The notes beneath the pieces were generated by a model. It had not been told where the DNA came from. It did no database searches and was given only the letters and a program-made list of their open reading frames with translations. Shown here piece after piece: positions 50,936 through 64,000 of a stretch of DNA of 64,000 nucleotides. The stretch comes from Hirudinaria manillensis. Its lineage: Eukaryota > Annelida > Clitellata > Hirudinida > Hirudinidae. The stretch is from positions 11,397,319-11,461,318 of the forward strand of contig CM067531.1 in the NCBI GenBank assembly GCA_034509925.1. Direction: 5' to 3'. The position numbers and the translations under genes are program-made. How positions within the stretch are numbered: the first letter of the stretch is position 1; each line of letters starts with the position of its first letter.

Positions 50936-52710
50936 GCTCATTACGAAATTAGAATCGATAGATCGAGTTGACGAGAATCGATAAGTTTCAGTGATCTCTG
51001 GTGGGTTAAGAAGAAAGAAAAGAAAATGAATGAATTTTAAGAACTAGCGTAGAAGTTTATAATATGTGAGATTAAAAATTCGACAAATTGGATTATCGAA
51101 AGTTTAATTTCAGCGACCTCTAGTGAAAGTTCTTGTCGAAAGTATTAAGAAGGAGTCTAAGAACAATGGTTAACGTTGGATAGACTTAAATTATTTTTCA
51201 ATTTAGGGGTCCTCCTACAATTTAATTTATACATTTATAAATTATAGTCTAGACGCAGGATCAAAAAATCGATAAGTCAGTTTGCTGAGAATCGATTAGT
51301 CTCCGCGACATCTAGCGGGCGTTCTTATTTGGGATCAAAGGAATTTCCAGAGTGTAGGATAAATTTAAATTATTCTTTAATTTAAAATGAGTCCTACGGA
51401 TAAATGCCTTAATTTATATAAACTTATATATAATATATAAATTCATAAAATAGGCGCTCGGTACGAAACTAGTATCGATAGATCGCATTGACGAGAATCG
51501 ATAAATTTCAGCGATCTCTGGTGGGTTAAGTAGAAAGAAAAGAAGAGAAGAATGACTTGTAAGAACTAGCGTAGAGGTTTATAATGTGAGATTAAAAATT
51601 TGACAAATTGGATTATCGAAAGTTTAATTTCAGCGACCTCTAGCGAAAGTTCTTGTCGAAAGTATTAAGAAGAAGTCTAAGAACAATGGTTAACGTAGGG
51701 TGGACTTAAATTATTTTTCAATTTAAGGGTCCTCCTACAATTTAATTTATACATTTATAAATTATAGTCTAGACGCAGGATCAAAATCGATAAGTCAATT
51801 TGCTGAGAATCGATTAGTTTCCGCGACATCTAGCGGGCGTTCTTATTTGGGATCAAAGGAATTTCCAGAGTGTAGGATAAATTTAAATTATTCTTTAATT
51901 TAAAATGAGTCCTACGGATAAATGCCTTAATTTATATAAACTTATATAATATAAATATAAATTCATAAAATAGGCGCTCGGTACGAAACTAGTATCGATA
52001 GATCGCATTGACGAGAATCGATAAATTTCAGCGATCTCTGGTGGGTTAAGTAGAAAGAAAAGAAGAGAAGAATGACTTGTAAGAACTAGCGTAGAAGTTT
52101 ATAATGTGAGATTAAAAATTTGACAAATTGGATTATCGAAAGTTTAATTTCAGCGACCTCTAGTGAAAGTTCTTGTCGAAAGTATTAAGAAGAAGTCTAA
52201 GAACAGTGGTTAACGTAGGATGGACTTAAATTATTTTTCAATTTAAGGGTCCTCCTATAATTTAATTTATACATTTATAAATTATAGTCTAGACGCAGGA
52301 TCAAAAATTCAATAAGTCAATTTGCTGAGAATCGATTAATTTCCGCGACATCTAGTGAGCGTTCTTATTTGGGACCAAGGGGATTTCCAGAGTGTAGGAT
52401 AAGTTTAAATTATTAATTTAAAATGAGTCCTACGGATAAATGCCCTAATTTATATAAATTTATATAATATAAATATAAATTCATCAAATAGGCGCTCGGT
52501 ACGAAACTAGTATCGATAGATCGCGTTGACGAGAATCGATAAATTTCAGCGATCTCTGGTGGGTTAAGTAGAAAGAAAAGAAGAGAAGAATGACTTGTAA
52601 GAACTAGCGTAGAAGTTTATAATGTGAGATTAAAAATTTGACAAATTGGATTATCGAAAGTTTAATTTCAGCGACCTCTAGCGAAAGTTCTTGTCGAAAG
52701 TATTAAGAAG
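50936..52710 (+). repeat. ~520-bp satellite monomer array, module A (3.4 copies)
   Basis: Monomers start near 50937, 51452, 51973 and 52492 (GGCGCTCGGTACGAAACTAG). Each has TATCGATAGATCG, three boxes (GCGATCTCTGGTGG, GCGACCTCTAGCGA, GCGACATCTAGCGG) and TTTATATAATATAAAT near its end. The last monomer breaks off at AGTATTAAGAAG and is replaced by (TTAGGG)n. Confidence 0.93.
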
Positions 52711-52860
52711 GGTTAGGGTTAGGGTTAGGGTTAGGGTTAGGGTTAGGGTTAGGGTTAGGGTTAGGGTTAGGGTTAGGGTTAGGGTTAGGGTTAGGGTTAG
52801 GGTTAGGGTTAGGGGTTAGGGTTAGGGTTAGGGTTAGGGTTAGGGTTAGGGTTAGGGTTA
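52711..52860 (+). repeat. 150-bp (TTAGGG)n array, junction of modules A and B
   Basis: About 25 uninterrupted TTAGGG units with one TTAGGGG variant near 52815, all G-rich on the + strand. It is the longest telomeric tract in the window and directly abuts a satellite monomer cut in the middle. Confidence 0.98.
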
Positions 52861-53137
52861 AGATAGGAGAAAAAAAATGTCGTTCCGCTTTCGCAGAAGA
52901 AAACATTTGCTTTAATCGTGAGACCGCTTTTTACGACCTACGCTCCTTAGAGCGGATCCGTAATTAGTCGAATTTTACGGCTAATATTGTTCGAGGAAGG
53001 TGACCAAGGAGTGAGTGCTATATAATTTGTCGCAAATAGTTGATTAGTCGTTATCACGAGAATCGATATATTTTGGCGACATCTAACGAGTGTCCTTATT
53101 TGGTGGCTTCTTCTTCTTCTTCTTCTTCTTCTTATTC

Positions 53138-53235
<98 letters not shown>

Positions 53236-53432
53236 ATTATTATTATTATCGTTATTGTTATTATTATAATTATTATTAATGTTATTAATATTATTATTAT
53301 TATTATTATTATTGCTATTATTATTGTTATTATTATCATCATTACTATTATTATTGTTATTATTGTTACTATTATTATTATTATTATTATTATTAGGGTT
53401 AGGGTTAGGGGTGAGGGTTAGGGTTTATTAAC

Positions 53433-53524
<92 letters not shown>

Positions 53525-55345
53525 CATTATTACTATTATTATCATTATTACTATTATTATTGTTAAGTCTTGCAATCCTTTGAGCGACATCTAGCGGGTA
53601 TTCTTATGCTATGGAAAAAGCTATTGTAATTCCAATTAGCCAGAATATGAGCCTGAATGCAAGATATGGCATTTGTATGTAGCCGTGTATAATATCGGAT
53701 TATTTTAATCCCGATTTATAACGACCTTGATGCAAATCTTGCAATCATTAAAGCGACATCTAGCGGGTATTCTTATGCGATGGAAAAAAGCTATTGTAAT
53801 TCCAGTAGCAAGAATATGAGCTAGAATGCAAGATATAACATTTGTATGTAGCCGTGTATAATGTCGGATTAGATTAATCCTGATTTATAACGACCCTGAT
53901 GTAAATTTTGTAATCATTAAAGCGACATCTAGCGGGTATTCTTATGCGATGGAAAAAAGCTATTGTAATTCCAGTAGCAAGAATATGAGCCAGAATGCAA
54001 GATATAACAATTGTAAGTAGCCGTGTATAATTTCGGATTAGATTAATCTTGATTTATAACGACCCTGATGTACAACTTGCAATTATTACAGGTTTCTGCG
54101 CCATCTAGCGTGTATTCATATCGTAGCGAATGTTGTTTAAACCGAGCTACCTTTGCCTTATAATGCAAACACAATGGAAAACAATTGCAATTCCATTGTA
54201 AAGAATAATGCTAGAATGCAAGATATAAATTTTTGCAGAGAGTTATGTGCAGCGTCGGATTAGATTAATCGTAACTCACCAAAACTCGGATGCTAACCTT
54301 GTGGCAGAAACAAGACGAACATTGATAAGATAATCCGTTTAATACATTTTTAAAAAACATTTATTTAAAACATTTTTATACCACTAGGCCCTCGGTTGTC
54401 GTACAACCCTCGAAGGTGGAAAATGTAGATTAAAACGGAAAAACGTGGCTATTTAACCACGATCGAAATAGTCATTAGCCAGTCGTTCTAATGACGTGTC
54501 TCGTTGAGCAGTTCCCACTGGATACTGGCGGTGTAGACAGACAACCATGGGGGGTGTCTCGTCAGCATGGCTGCTCGTCTTGGAAATGTTCGTGTCAGGT
54601 CGCTTGTAGGCTCGTTGGGGGTCCGTGACGAAGATTAATTGCCTTTTAAACGATCTTCGCAAATATTTATTCGAGTTGATCGCAAGAGAGATTTTTTATT
54701 TTTAAGAGAGAGTCAGTTTTTAGACTCATAAAGTAGTGCCAAACACATTGATGTCAAATGAGATATTGCCAGAAGAATTATAGGCAACACGGTTTTCTGG
54801 ATAACCATGAAGTCAATTAAATTCTAGTTTCCGTCGACAGATGGTAGGTTCACTCTCGGTTTCAGATGAATTTTTGATCGTATTCCGAGGGGTTTTGGTC
54901 CTTTGGACTGGGCCCTGGAGCCCATGAAACTTTCGTCGATAGATGGCGGGTTCGGGTTTTAATATTTAGCGGATTTTTGCCCGGTTTTCGGTGAATTTTT
55001 CGCCGTATTCCGAGGAGCTTTGGTCCAATAGACTTAGCCCTGAAATCCATTAAACAATGACAGATAACAGATTCCCGACCCGTTTTTGATGAATTTTCAT
55101 CTCCGGGAGTCAGTTAACTGAAATGTTTAATATCCGTCGACAGGTGGCAGGTTCTCGCCCGGTTTTCGATGAAGTTTTCATCTAAATCGGGGGTTTTTCA
55201 AAAAAGCTCTGGAGACTGCAAATCGAGTCGATTTAAATCCATTCGGATTTATTGTAAATGAGAGATTATGTATTGAGAAATAGCCGTTTGACGGTTAACA
55301 CTCGCAGTGAATCTCTGCACATTGGAACGCTTCCTTGCGGGAGGT
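52861..55345 (+). repeat. Module B leader, ATT cassette, ~170-bp block and segment S
   Basis: Same order as module A: leader 52861-53130, ATT cassette 53131-53562 with TTAGGG at 53393-53426, ~170-bp block 53563-54310, and segment S to 55345. It is nearly identical to 60605-63055. Confidence 0.93.
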
Positions 55346-58300
55346 GCTCATTACGAAATTATAATCGATAGATCGAGTTGACGAGAATCGATAAGTTTCA
55401 GTGATCTCTGGTAGAAAGAAAAGAAATTGAATGAATTGATTGTAAGGACTAGCGTAGAAGTTTACAATATGTGAGATTATAAATTCGACAAATTGGATTA
55501 TCGAAAGTTTAATTTCAGCGACCTCTAGCGAAAGTTCTTGTTGAAAGTATTAAGAAGAAAGAAGAAAGAAGAAAGAAGAAGTCTAAGAACCATGCTTAAT
55601 GTAGGGTGGACTTAAATTATTTTTCAATTTAAGAGTCCTCCTACATATTAATTTATACATTTATAAATTATAGCCTAGGCGCAGGATCAGAAATCGATAA
55701 GTCTGTTTGCTGAGAATCGATTAATTTCCGCGACATCTAGCGGGCGTTCTTATTTGGGACCAAGGGAATTTCCAGAGTGTAGGATAAGTTTAAATTATTC
55801 GTTAATTTAAAATGAGTCCTACGGATAAAATGCCTTAATTTATATAAATTTATATAATATAAATATAAATTCATAAAATAGGCGCTAGCTATGAAATTAG
55901 TATCGATAGATCGAGTTGACGAGAATCGATAAATTTCAGCGATCTCTGGTAAAAAGAAAAGAAAATGAATGAATGTAAGAACTAGCGTGGAAGTTTACAA
56001 TATGTGAGATTATAAATTCGACAAATCGGATTATCGAAAGTTTAATTTCAGCGACCTCTAGCGAAAGTTCTTGTCGAAAGTATTAAGAAGAAGTCTAAGA
56101 ACAATGGTTAATGTAGGATGGACTTAAATTATTTTTCAATTTAAGAGTCCTCCTACGTATTAATTTATACATTTATAAATTATAGCCTAGACGCAGGATC
56201 AAAAATCGATAAGTCAATTTGCTGAGAATCGATTAGTTTCCGCGACATCTAGCGGGCGTTCTTATTTGGGATCAAAGGAATTTCCAGAGTGTAGGATAAA
56301 TTTAAATTATTCGTTAATTTAAAATGAGTCCTACGGATAAATGCCTTAGTTTATATAACTTTATATAATATAAATCTAAATTCATAAAATAGGCGTTCGG
56401 TACGAAATTAGTATCGATAGATCGAGTTGACGAGAATCGATAAATTTCAGCGATCTCTGGTAAAAAGAAAAGAAAATGAATGAATGTAAGAACTAGCGTG
56501 GAAGTTTACAATATGTGAGATTATAAATTCGACAAATCGGATTATCGAAAGTTTAATTTCAGCGACCTCTAGCGAAAGTTCTTGTTGAAAGTATTAAGAA
56601 GAAAGAAGAAGTCTAAGAACCATGGTTAACGTAGGGTGGACTTAAATTATTTTTCAATTTAAGAGTCCTCCTACATATTAATTTATACATTTATAAATTA
56701 TAGCCTAGACGCAGGATCAAAAAATCGATAAGTCAATTTATTGAGAATCGATTAGTTTCCGCGACATCTAGCGGGCGTTCTTATTTGGGATCAAAGGAAT
56801 TTCCAGAGTGTAGGATAAATTTAAATTATTCGTTAATTTAAAATGAGTCCTACGGATAAATGCCTTAATTTATATAAATTTATATAATATAAATATAAAT
56901 TCATAAAATAGGCGCTCGGTACGAAACTAGTATCGATAGATCGCGTTGACGAGAATCGATAAATTTCAGCGATCTTTGGTGGGTTAAGTAGAAAGAAAAG
57001 AAGAGAAGAATGACTTGTAAGAGCTAGCGTAGAGGTTTACAATATGTGAGATTAAAAATTTGACAAATTTGATTATCGAAAGTTTAATTTCAGCGACCTC
57101 TAGCGAAAGTTCTTGTCGAAAGTATTAAGAAGAAGTCTAAGAACAATGGTTAACGTAGGATGGACTTAAATTATTTTTCAATTTAAGGGTCCTCCTACAA
57201 TTTAATTTATACATTTATAAATTATAGCCTAGACGCAGGATCAAAAAATCGATAAGTCAATTTGCTGAGAATCGATTAGTTTCCGCGACATCTAGCGGGC
57301 GTTCTTATTTGGGATCAAAGGAATTTCCAGAGTGTAGGATAAATTTAAATTATTCGTTAATTTAAAATGAGTCCTACGGATAAATGCCTTAATTTATATA
57401 AATTTATATAATATAAATATAAATTCATAAAATAGGCGCTCGGTACGAAATTAGTATCGATAGATCGTGTTGACGAGAATCGATAAATTTCAGCGATCTC
57501 TGGTGGGTTAAGAAGAAAGAAGGAAGAAAGGAAGAATGACTTGTAAGAGCTAGCGTAGAAGTTTACAATATGTGAGATTAAAAATTTGACAAATTTGATT
57601 ATCGAAAGTTTAATTTCAGCGACCTCTAGCGAAAGTTCTTGTCGAAAGTATTAAGAAGAAGTCTAAGAACAATGGTTAACGTAGGATGGACTTAAATTAT
57701 TTTTCAATTTAAGGGTCCTCCTACAATTTAATTTATACATTTATAAATTATAGTCTAGACGCAGGATCAAAAAATCGATAAGTCAATTTGCTGAGAATCG
57801 ATTAGTTTCCGCGACATCTAGCGGGTGTTCTTATTTGGGATCAAAGGAATTTCCAGAGTGTAGGATAAATTTAAATTATTCTTTAATTTAAAATGAGTCC
57901 TACGGATAAATGCCTTAATTTATATAAATTTATATAATATAAATATAAATTCATAAAATAGGCGCTCGGTACGAAATTAGTATCGATAGATCGTGTTGAC
58001 GAGAATCGATAAATTTCAGCGATCTCTGGTGGGTTAAGAAGAAAGAAGGAAGAAAGGAAGAATGACTTGTAAGAGCTAGCGTAGAAGTTTACAATATGTG
58101 AGATTAAAAATTTGACAAATTTGATTATCGAAAGTTTAATTTCAGCGACCTCTAGCGAAAGTTCTTGTCGAAAGTATTAAGAAGAAGTCTAAGAACAATG
58201 GTTAACGTAGGATGGACTTAAATTATTTTTCAATTTAAGGGTCCTCCTACAATTTAATTTATACATTTATAAATTATAGTCTAGACGCAGGATCAAAAAA

Positions 58301-59963
58301 TCGATAAGTCAATTTGCTGAGAATCGATTAGTTTCCGCGACATCTAGCGGGTGTTCTTATTTGGGATCAAAGGAATTTCCAGAGTGTAGGATAAATTTAA
58401 ATTATTCTTTAATTTAAAATGAGTCCTACGGATAAATGCCTTAATTTATATAAATTTATATAATATAAATATAAATTCATAAAATAGGCGCTCGGTACGA
58501 AATTAGTATCGATAGATCGTGTTGACGAGAATCGATAAATTTCAGCGATCTCTGGTGGGTTAAGAAGAAAGAAGGAAGAAAGGAAGAATGACTTGTAAGA
58601 GCTAGCGTAGAAGTTTACAATATGTGAGATTAAAAATTTGACAAATTTGATTATCGAAAGTTTAATTTCAGCGACCTCTAGCGAAAGTTCTTGTCGAAAG
58701 TATTAAGAAGAAGTCTAAGAACAATGGTTAACGTAGGATGGACTTAAATTATTTTTCAATTTAAGGGTCCTCCTACAATTTAATTTATACATTTATAAAT
58801 TATAGTCTAGACGCAGGATCAAAAAATCGATAAGTCAATTTGCTGAGAATCGATTAGTTTCCGCGACATCTAGCGGGCGTTCTTATTTGGGATAAAAGGA
58901 ATTTCCAGAGTGTAGGATAAATTTAAATTATTCGTTAATTTAAAATGAGTCCTACGGATAAATGCCTTAATTTATATAAATTTATATAATATAAATATAA
59001 ATTCATAAAATAGGCGCTCGGTACGAAATTAGTATCGATAGATCGTGTTGACGAGAATCGATAAATTTCAGCGATCTCTGGTGGGTTAAGAAGAAAGAAA
59101 AGAAGAGAAGAATGACTTGTAAGAGCTAGCGTAGAAGTTTACAATATGTGAGATTAAAAATTTGACAAATTTGATTATCGAAAGTTTAATTTCAGCGACC
59201 TCTAGCGAAAGTTCTTGTCGAAAGTATTAAGAAGAAGTCTAAGAACAATGGTTAACGTAGGATGGACTTAAATTATTTTTCAATTTAAGGGTCCTCCTAC
59301 AATTTAATTTATACATTTATAAATTATAGTCTAGACGCAGGATCAAAAAATCGATAAGTCAATTTGCTGAGAATCGATTAGTTTCCGCGACATCTAGCGG
59401 GCGTTCTTATTTGGGATAAAAGGAATTTCCAGAGTGTAGGATAAATTTAAATTATTCGTTAATTTAAAATGAGTCCTACGGATAAATGCCTTAATTTATA
59501 TAAATTTATATAATATAAATATAAATTCATAAAATAGGCGCTCGGTACGAAATTAGTATCGATAGATCGTGTTGACGAGAATCGATAAATTTCAGCGATC
59601 TCTGGTGGGTTAAGAAGAAAGAAGGAAGAAAGGAAGAATGACTTGTAAGAGCTAGCGTAGAAGTTTACAATATGTGAGATTAAAAATTTGACAAATTTGA
59701 TTATCGAAAGTTTAATTTCAGCGACCTCTAGCGAAAGTTCTTGTCGAAAGTATTAAGAAGAAGTCTAAGAACAATGGTTAACGTAGGATGGACTTAAATT
59801 ATTTTTCAATTTAAGGGTCCTCCTACAATTTAATTTATACATTTATAAATTATAGTCTAGACGCAGGATCAAAAAATCGATAAGTCAATTTGCTGAGAAT
59901 CGATTAATTTATGCGGCATCTGGCGGATGTTCTTCCAGAGTGTACGGTAAATTTAAATTTTAG
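55346..59963 (+). repeat. ~520-bp satellite monomer array, module B (about 9 copies)
   Basis: Starts near 55346, 55883, 56392, 56911, 57438, 57961, 58487, 59013 and 59537; spacing is 509-537 bp, mostly 523-527. The four central copies (57438-59536) are most alike, with GAAGGAAGAAAGGAAG in place of AAAAGAAGAGAAG in some. This suggests recent local amplification by unequal exchange. The array decays at 59910 into a shortened unit. Confidence 0.93.
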
Positions 59964-60593
59964 TTTATCTCGACAGATGGCGGATTCAATCTCGGTTTCC
60001 GATGAATTTTTGATCTAATTCCGAGGGGTTTTGGTCCTTTGGATTGAGCCCTGGAGACCATGAAATTTCCGTCGATAGATGGCGGGTTCGGGTTTTAGTA
60101 TTTGGCGGATTTTTGCCCGGTTTTCGGTGAATTATTCACCGTATTCCGAGGAGCTTTGGTCCAATGGACTGAGCCCTGAAATCCATTAAACAGTGACAGA
60201 TAACAGATTCCCGACCCGTATTAGATGAATTTTCATTTCCGGGAATCAGCTAACTGAAATGTTTAATATTCGTCGACAGGTGGCAGGTTCTCGTCCGGTT
60301 TTCGATGAAGTTTTCATCTTAATCGGGGGCTTTTTCAAAAAAGTTCTGGAGACTGCAAATCGAGTCGATTTAAATCCATTCGGATTTATTGTAAATGAGA
60401 GATTATGCATTGAGAAATAGCCGTTTGACGGTTAACACTCGCATTGAATCTCGGCACATTGGGACGCTTCCTTACGGGAGTCGTTATATTCTCTCTTATT
60501 AATTAGTTATCTTCTGAGATTGTCAAAATCCTCGATTGATTGCTGTACTCAATGATTAAAGAAAATTGTTTCCTCCTACGATGGTATTGACAC
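59964..60593 (+). repeat. Second copy of segment S end, and unique spacer closing module B
   Basis: 59964-60475 repeats the CCGTCGAYAGATGGCGG part of segment S. 60476-60593 is sequence not repeated elsewhere in the window, ending GGTATTGACAC just before TTAGGG. Confidence 0.85.
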
Positions 60594-60881
60594 GGTTAGG
60601 GTTAAGATAGGAGAAAAAAAATGTCGTTCCGCTTTCGCAGAAGAAAACATTTGCTTTAATCGTGAGACCGCTTTTTACGACCTACGCTCCTTAGAGCGGA
60701 TCCGTAATTAGTCGAATTTTACGGCTAATATTGTTCGAGGAAGGTGACCAAGGAGTGAGTGCTATATAATTTGTCGCAAATAGTTGATTAGTCGTTATCA
60801 CGAGAATCGATATATTTTGGCGACATCTAACGAGTGTCCTTATTTGGTGGCTTCTTCTTCTTCTTCTTCTTCTTCTTATTC

Positions 60882-60970
<89 letters not shown>

Positions 60971-61170
60971 ATTATTATTATTATCGTTATTGTTATTATT
61001 ATAATTATTATTAATGTTATTAATATTATTATTATTATTATTATTATTATTGCTATTATTATTGTTATTATTATCATCATTACTATTATTATTGTTATTA
61101 TTGTTACTATTATTATTATTATTATTATTATTAGTGTTAGGGTTAGGGGTTAGGGTTAGGGTTTATTAAC

Positions 61171-61235
<65 letters not shown>

Positions 61236-64000
61236 CATTATTACTATTATTATCATTATTACTATTATTATTGTTAAGTCTTGCAATCCTTTGAGCGACA
61301 TCTAGCGGGTATTCTTATGCTATGGAAAAAGCTATTGTAATTCCAATTAGCCAGAATATGAGCCTGAATGCAAGATATGGCATTTGTATGTAGCCGTGTA
61401 TAATATCGGATTATTTTAATCCCGATTTATAACGACCTTGATGCAAATCTTGCAATCATTAAAGCGACATCTAGCGGGTATTCTTATGCGATGGAAAAAA
61501 GCTATTGTAATTCCAGTAGCAAGAATATGAGCTAGAATGCAAGATATAACATTTGTATGTAGCCGTGTATAATGTCGGATTAGATTAATCCTGATTTATA
61601 ACGACCCTGATGTAAATTTTGTAATCATTAAAGCGACATCTAGCGGGTATTCTTATGCGATGGAAAAAAGCTATTGTAATTCCAGTAGCAAGAATATGAG
61701 CCAGAATGCAAGATATAACAATTGTAAGTAGCCGTGTATAATTTCGGATTAGATTAATCTTGATTTATAACGACCCTGATGTACAACTTGCAATTATTAC
61801 AGGTTTCTGCGCCATCTAGCGTGTATTCATATCGTAGCGAATGTTGTTTAAACCGAGCTACCTTTGCCTTATAATGCAAACACAATGGAAAACAATTGCA
61901 ATTCCATTGTAAAGAATAATGCTAGAATGCAAGATATAAATTTTTGCAGAGAGTTATGTGCAGCGTCGGATTAGATTAATCGTAACTCACCAAAACTCGG
62001 ATGCTAACCTTGTGGCAGAAACAAGACGAACATTGATAAGATAATCCGTTTAATACATTTTTAAAAAACATTTATTTAAAACATTTTTATACCACTAGGC
62101 CCTCGGTTGTCGTACAACCCTCGAAGGTGGAAAATGTAGATTAAAACGGAAAAAACGTGGCTATTTAACCACGATCGAAATAGTCATTAGCCAGTCGTTC
62201 TAATGACGTGTCTCGTTGAGCAGTTCCCACTGGATACTGGCGGTGTAGACAGACAACCATGGGGGGTGTCTCGTCAGCATGGCTGCTCGTCTTGGAAATG
62301 TTCGTGTCAGGTCGCTTGTAGGCTCGTTGGGGGTCCGTGACGAAGATTAATTGCCTTTTAAACGATCTTCGCAAATATTTATTCGAGTTGATCGCAAGAG
62401 AGATTTTTTATTTTTAAGAGAGAGTCAGTTTTTAGACTCATAAAGTAGTGCCAAACACATTGATGTCAAATGAGATATTGCCAGGAGAATTATAGGCAAC
62501 ACGGTTTTCTGGATAACCATGAAGTCAATTAAATTCTAGTTTCCGTCGACAGATGGTAGGTTCACTCTCGGTTTCAGATGAATTTTTGATCGTATTCCGA
62601 GGGGTTTTGGTCCTTTGGACTGGGCCCTGGAGCCCATGAAACTTTCGTCGATAGATGGCGGGTTCGGGTTTTAATATTTAGCGGATTTTTGCCCGGTTTT
62701 CGGTGAATTTTTCGCCGTATTCCGAGGAGCTTTGGTCCAATAGACTTAGCCCTGAAATCCATTAAACAATGACAGATAACAGATTCCCGACCCGTTTTTG
62801 ATGAATTTTCATCTCCGGGAGTCAGTTAACTGAAATGTTTAATATCCGTCGACAGGTGGCAGGTTCTCGCCCGGTTTTCGATGAAGTTTTCATCTAAATC
62901 GGGGGTTTTTCAAAAAAGCTCTGGAGACTGCAAATCGAGTCGATTTAAATCCATTCGGATTTATTGTAAATGAGAGATTATGTATTGAGAAATAGCCGTT
63001 TGACGGTTAACACTCGCAGTGAATCTCTGCACATTGGAACGCTTCCTTGCGGGAGGTGCTCATTACGAAATTATAATCGATAGATCGAGTTGACGAGAAT
63101 CGATAAGTTTCAGTGATCTCTGGTAGAAAGAAAAGAAATTGAATGAATTGATTGTAAGGACTAGCGTAGAAGTTTACAATATGTGAGATTATAAATTCGA
63201 CAAATTGGATTATCGAAAGTTTAATTTCAGCGACCTCTAGCGAAAGTTCTTGTTGAAAGTATTAAGAAGAAAGAAGAAAGAAGAAAGAAGAAGTCTAAGA
63301 ACCATGCTTAATGTAGGGTGGACTTAAATTATTTTTCAATTTAAGAGTCCTCCTACATATTAATTTATACATTTATAAATTATAGCCTAGGCGCAGGATC
63401 AGAAATCGATAAGTCTGTTTGCTGAGAATCGATTAATTTCCGCGACATCTAGCGGGCGTTCTTATTTGGGACCAAGGGAATTTCCAGAGTGTAGGATAAG
63501 TTTAAATTATTCGTTAATTTAAAATGAGTCCTACGGATAAAATGCCTTAATTTATATAAATTTATATAATATAAATATAAATTCATAAAATAGGCGCTAG
63601 CTATGAAATTAGTATCGATAGATCGAGTTGACGAGAATCGATAAATTTCAGCGATCTCTGGTAAAAAGAAAAGAAAATGAATGAATGTAAGAACTAGCGT
63701 GGAAGTTTACAATATGTGAGATTATAAATTCGACAAATCGGATTATCGAAAGTTTAATTTCAGCGACCTCTAGCGAAAGTTCTTGTCGAAAGTATTAAGA
63801 AGAAGTCTAAGAACAATGGTTAATGTAGGATGGACTTAAATTATTTTTCAATTTAAGAGTCCTCCTACGTATTAATTTAAAAATTTATAAATTATAGCCT
63901 AGACGCAGGATCAAAAATCGATAAGTCAATTTGCTGAGAATCGATTAGTTTCCGCGACATCTAGCGGGCGTTCTTATTTGGGATCAAAGGAATTTCCAGA
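60594..64000 (+). repeat. Module C (leader, ATT cassette, ~170-bp block, S, first monomers), cut by window end
   Basis: Starts with two TTAGGG units (60594-60604), leader 60605-60875, ATT cassette to 61274 with TTAGGG at 61137-61163, ~170-bp block to 62020, segment S to 63055, and monomers from 63058 and 63595. It is collinear with 52861-56290 at an offset of 7712-7744, the difference lying mainly in ATT length. Confidence 0.93.

Noticed and set aside
52703..52906. 67-codon frame rich in Thr-Leu and Asn-Pro
   Set aside because: Translation of CCCTAA telomeric repeats.
54862..55050. 62-codon minus ORF in segment S (also 62574-62762)
   Set aside because: It is open only in B and C; copy A and the copy at 59964 lack it. 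It is explained by repeat sequence.

Overview
This is an invertebrate-type metazoan nuclear window. It is AT-rich and carries spliced GT-AG genes, most with very short introns (many 52-76 nt). It also has diverse retrotransposon and Helitron debris and a right-hand third built of subtelomeric repeats punctuated by (TTAGGG)n. TTAGGG telomeres, a C2H2 zinc-finger gene and animal-type RAB10/TMCO1/TMEM50 point to an animal outside the TTAGG arthropods. I cannot name the phylum from sequence alone.

Left and middle (1-43,300). Six housekeeping genes could be reconstructed exon by exon with consistent splice phases: SERF (+, 6941-7356), TMEM50 (+, 11537-22959), ISY1 (-, 23212-25329), QNG1 (+, 34102-35839), TMCO1 (-, 35880-37651) and RAB10 (-, 39945-43265). 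A seventh gene, a two-exon paired C2H2 zinc-finger protein (-, 28800-32509), is well supported but its family was not identified. TMEM50/ISY1 and QNG1/TMCO1 are convergent pairs; the QNG1 and TMCO1 stop codons are only about 40 bp apart. TMEM50 has large introns loaded with mobile DNA (LINE, Helitron end, R2-like RT/endonuclease, Gypsy-type protease), while its neighbours are compact. The first 6.9 kb has no firm gene, only candidate exons, a hAT-like MITE and dispersed repeats.

Transition (43,900-48,400). A decayed non-LTR retrotransposon 5' half (ORF1, endonuclease, start of RT) on + is followed by a CACCAT satellite containing two inverted interstitial telomere tracts. Then comes an intact reverse-transcriptase ORF on - whose 5' end is fused directly to telomeric repeats at 48,394.

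Subtelomeric region (48,396-64,000). Three related modules (A 48396-52710, B 52711-60593, C 60594-window end) each begin with TTAGGG repeats. Each continues with a shared leader, an (ATT)n-TTAGGG-(ATT)n cassette and a ~170-bp tandem block. A common 2-kb segment follows, and then an array of ~520-bp monomers. Module A stops in mid-monomer at a 150-bp (TTAGGG)n array, as if it had been a chromosome end that was later extended. TTAGGG reads rightwards throughout, so the chromosome end is expected to the right. The recurrent motif of these repeats, GCGACATCTAGCGG and variants, resembles an invertebrate CTCF core site. The most notable feature of the window is this chain of capped terminal modules, which looks like telomere maintenance by amplification of subtelomeric blocks.
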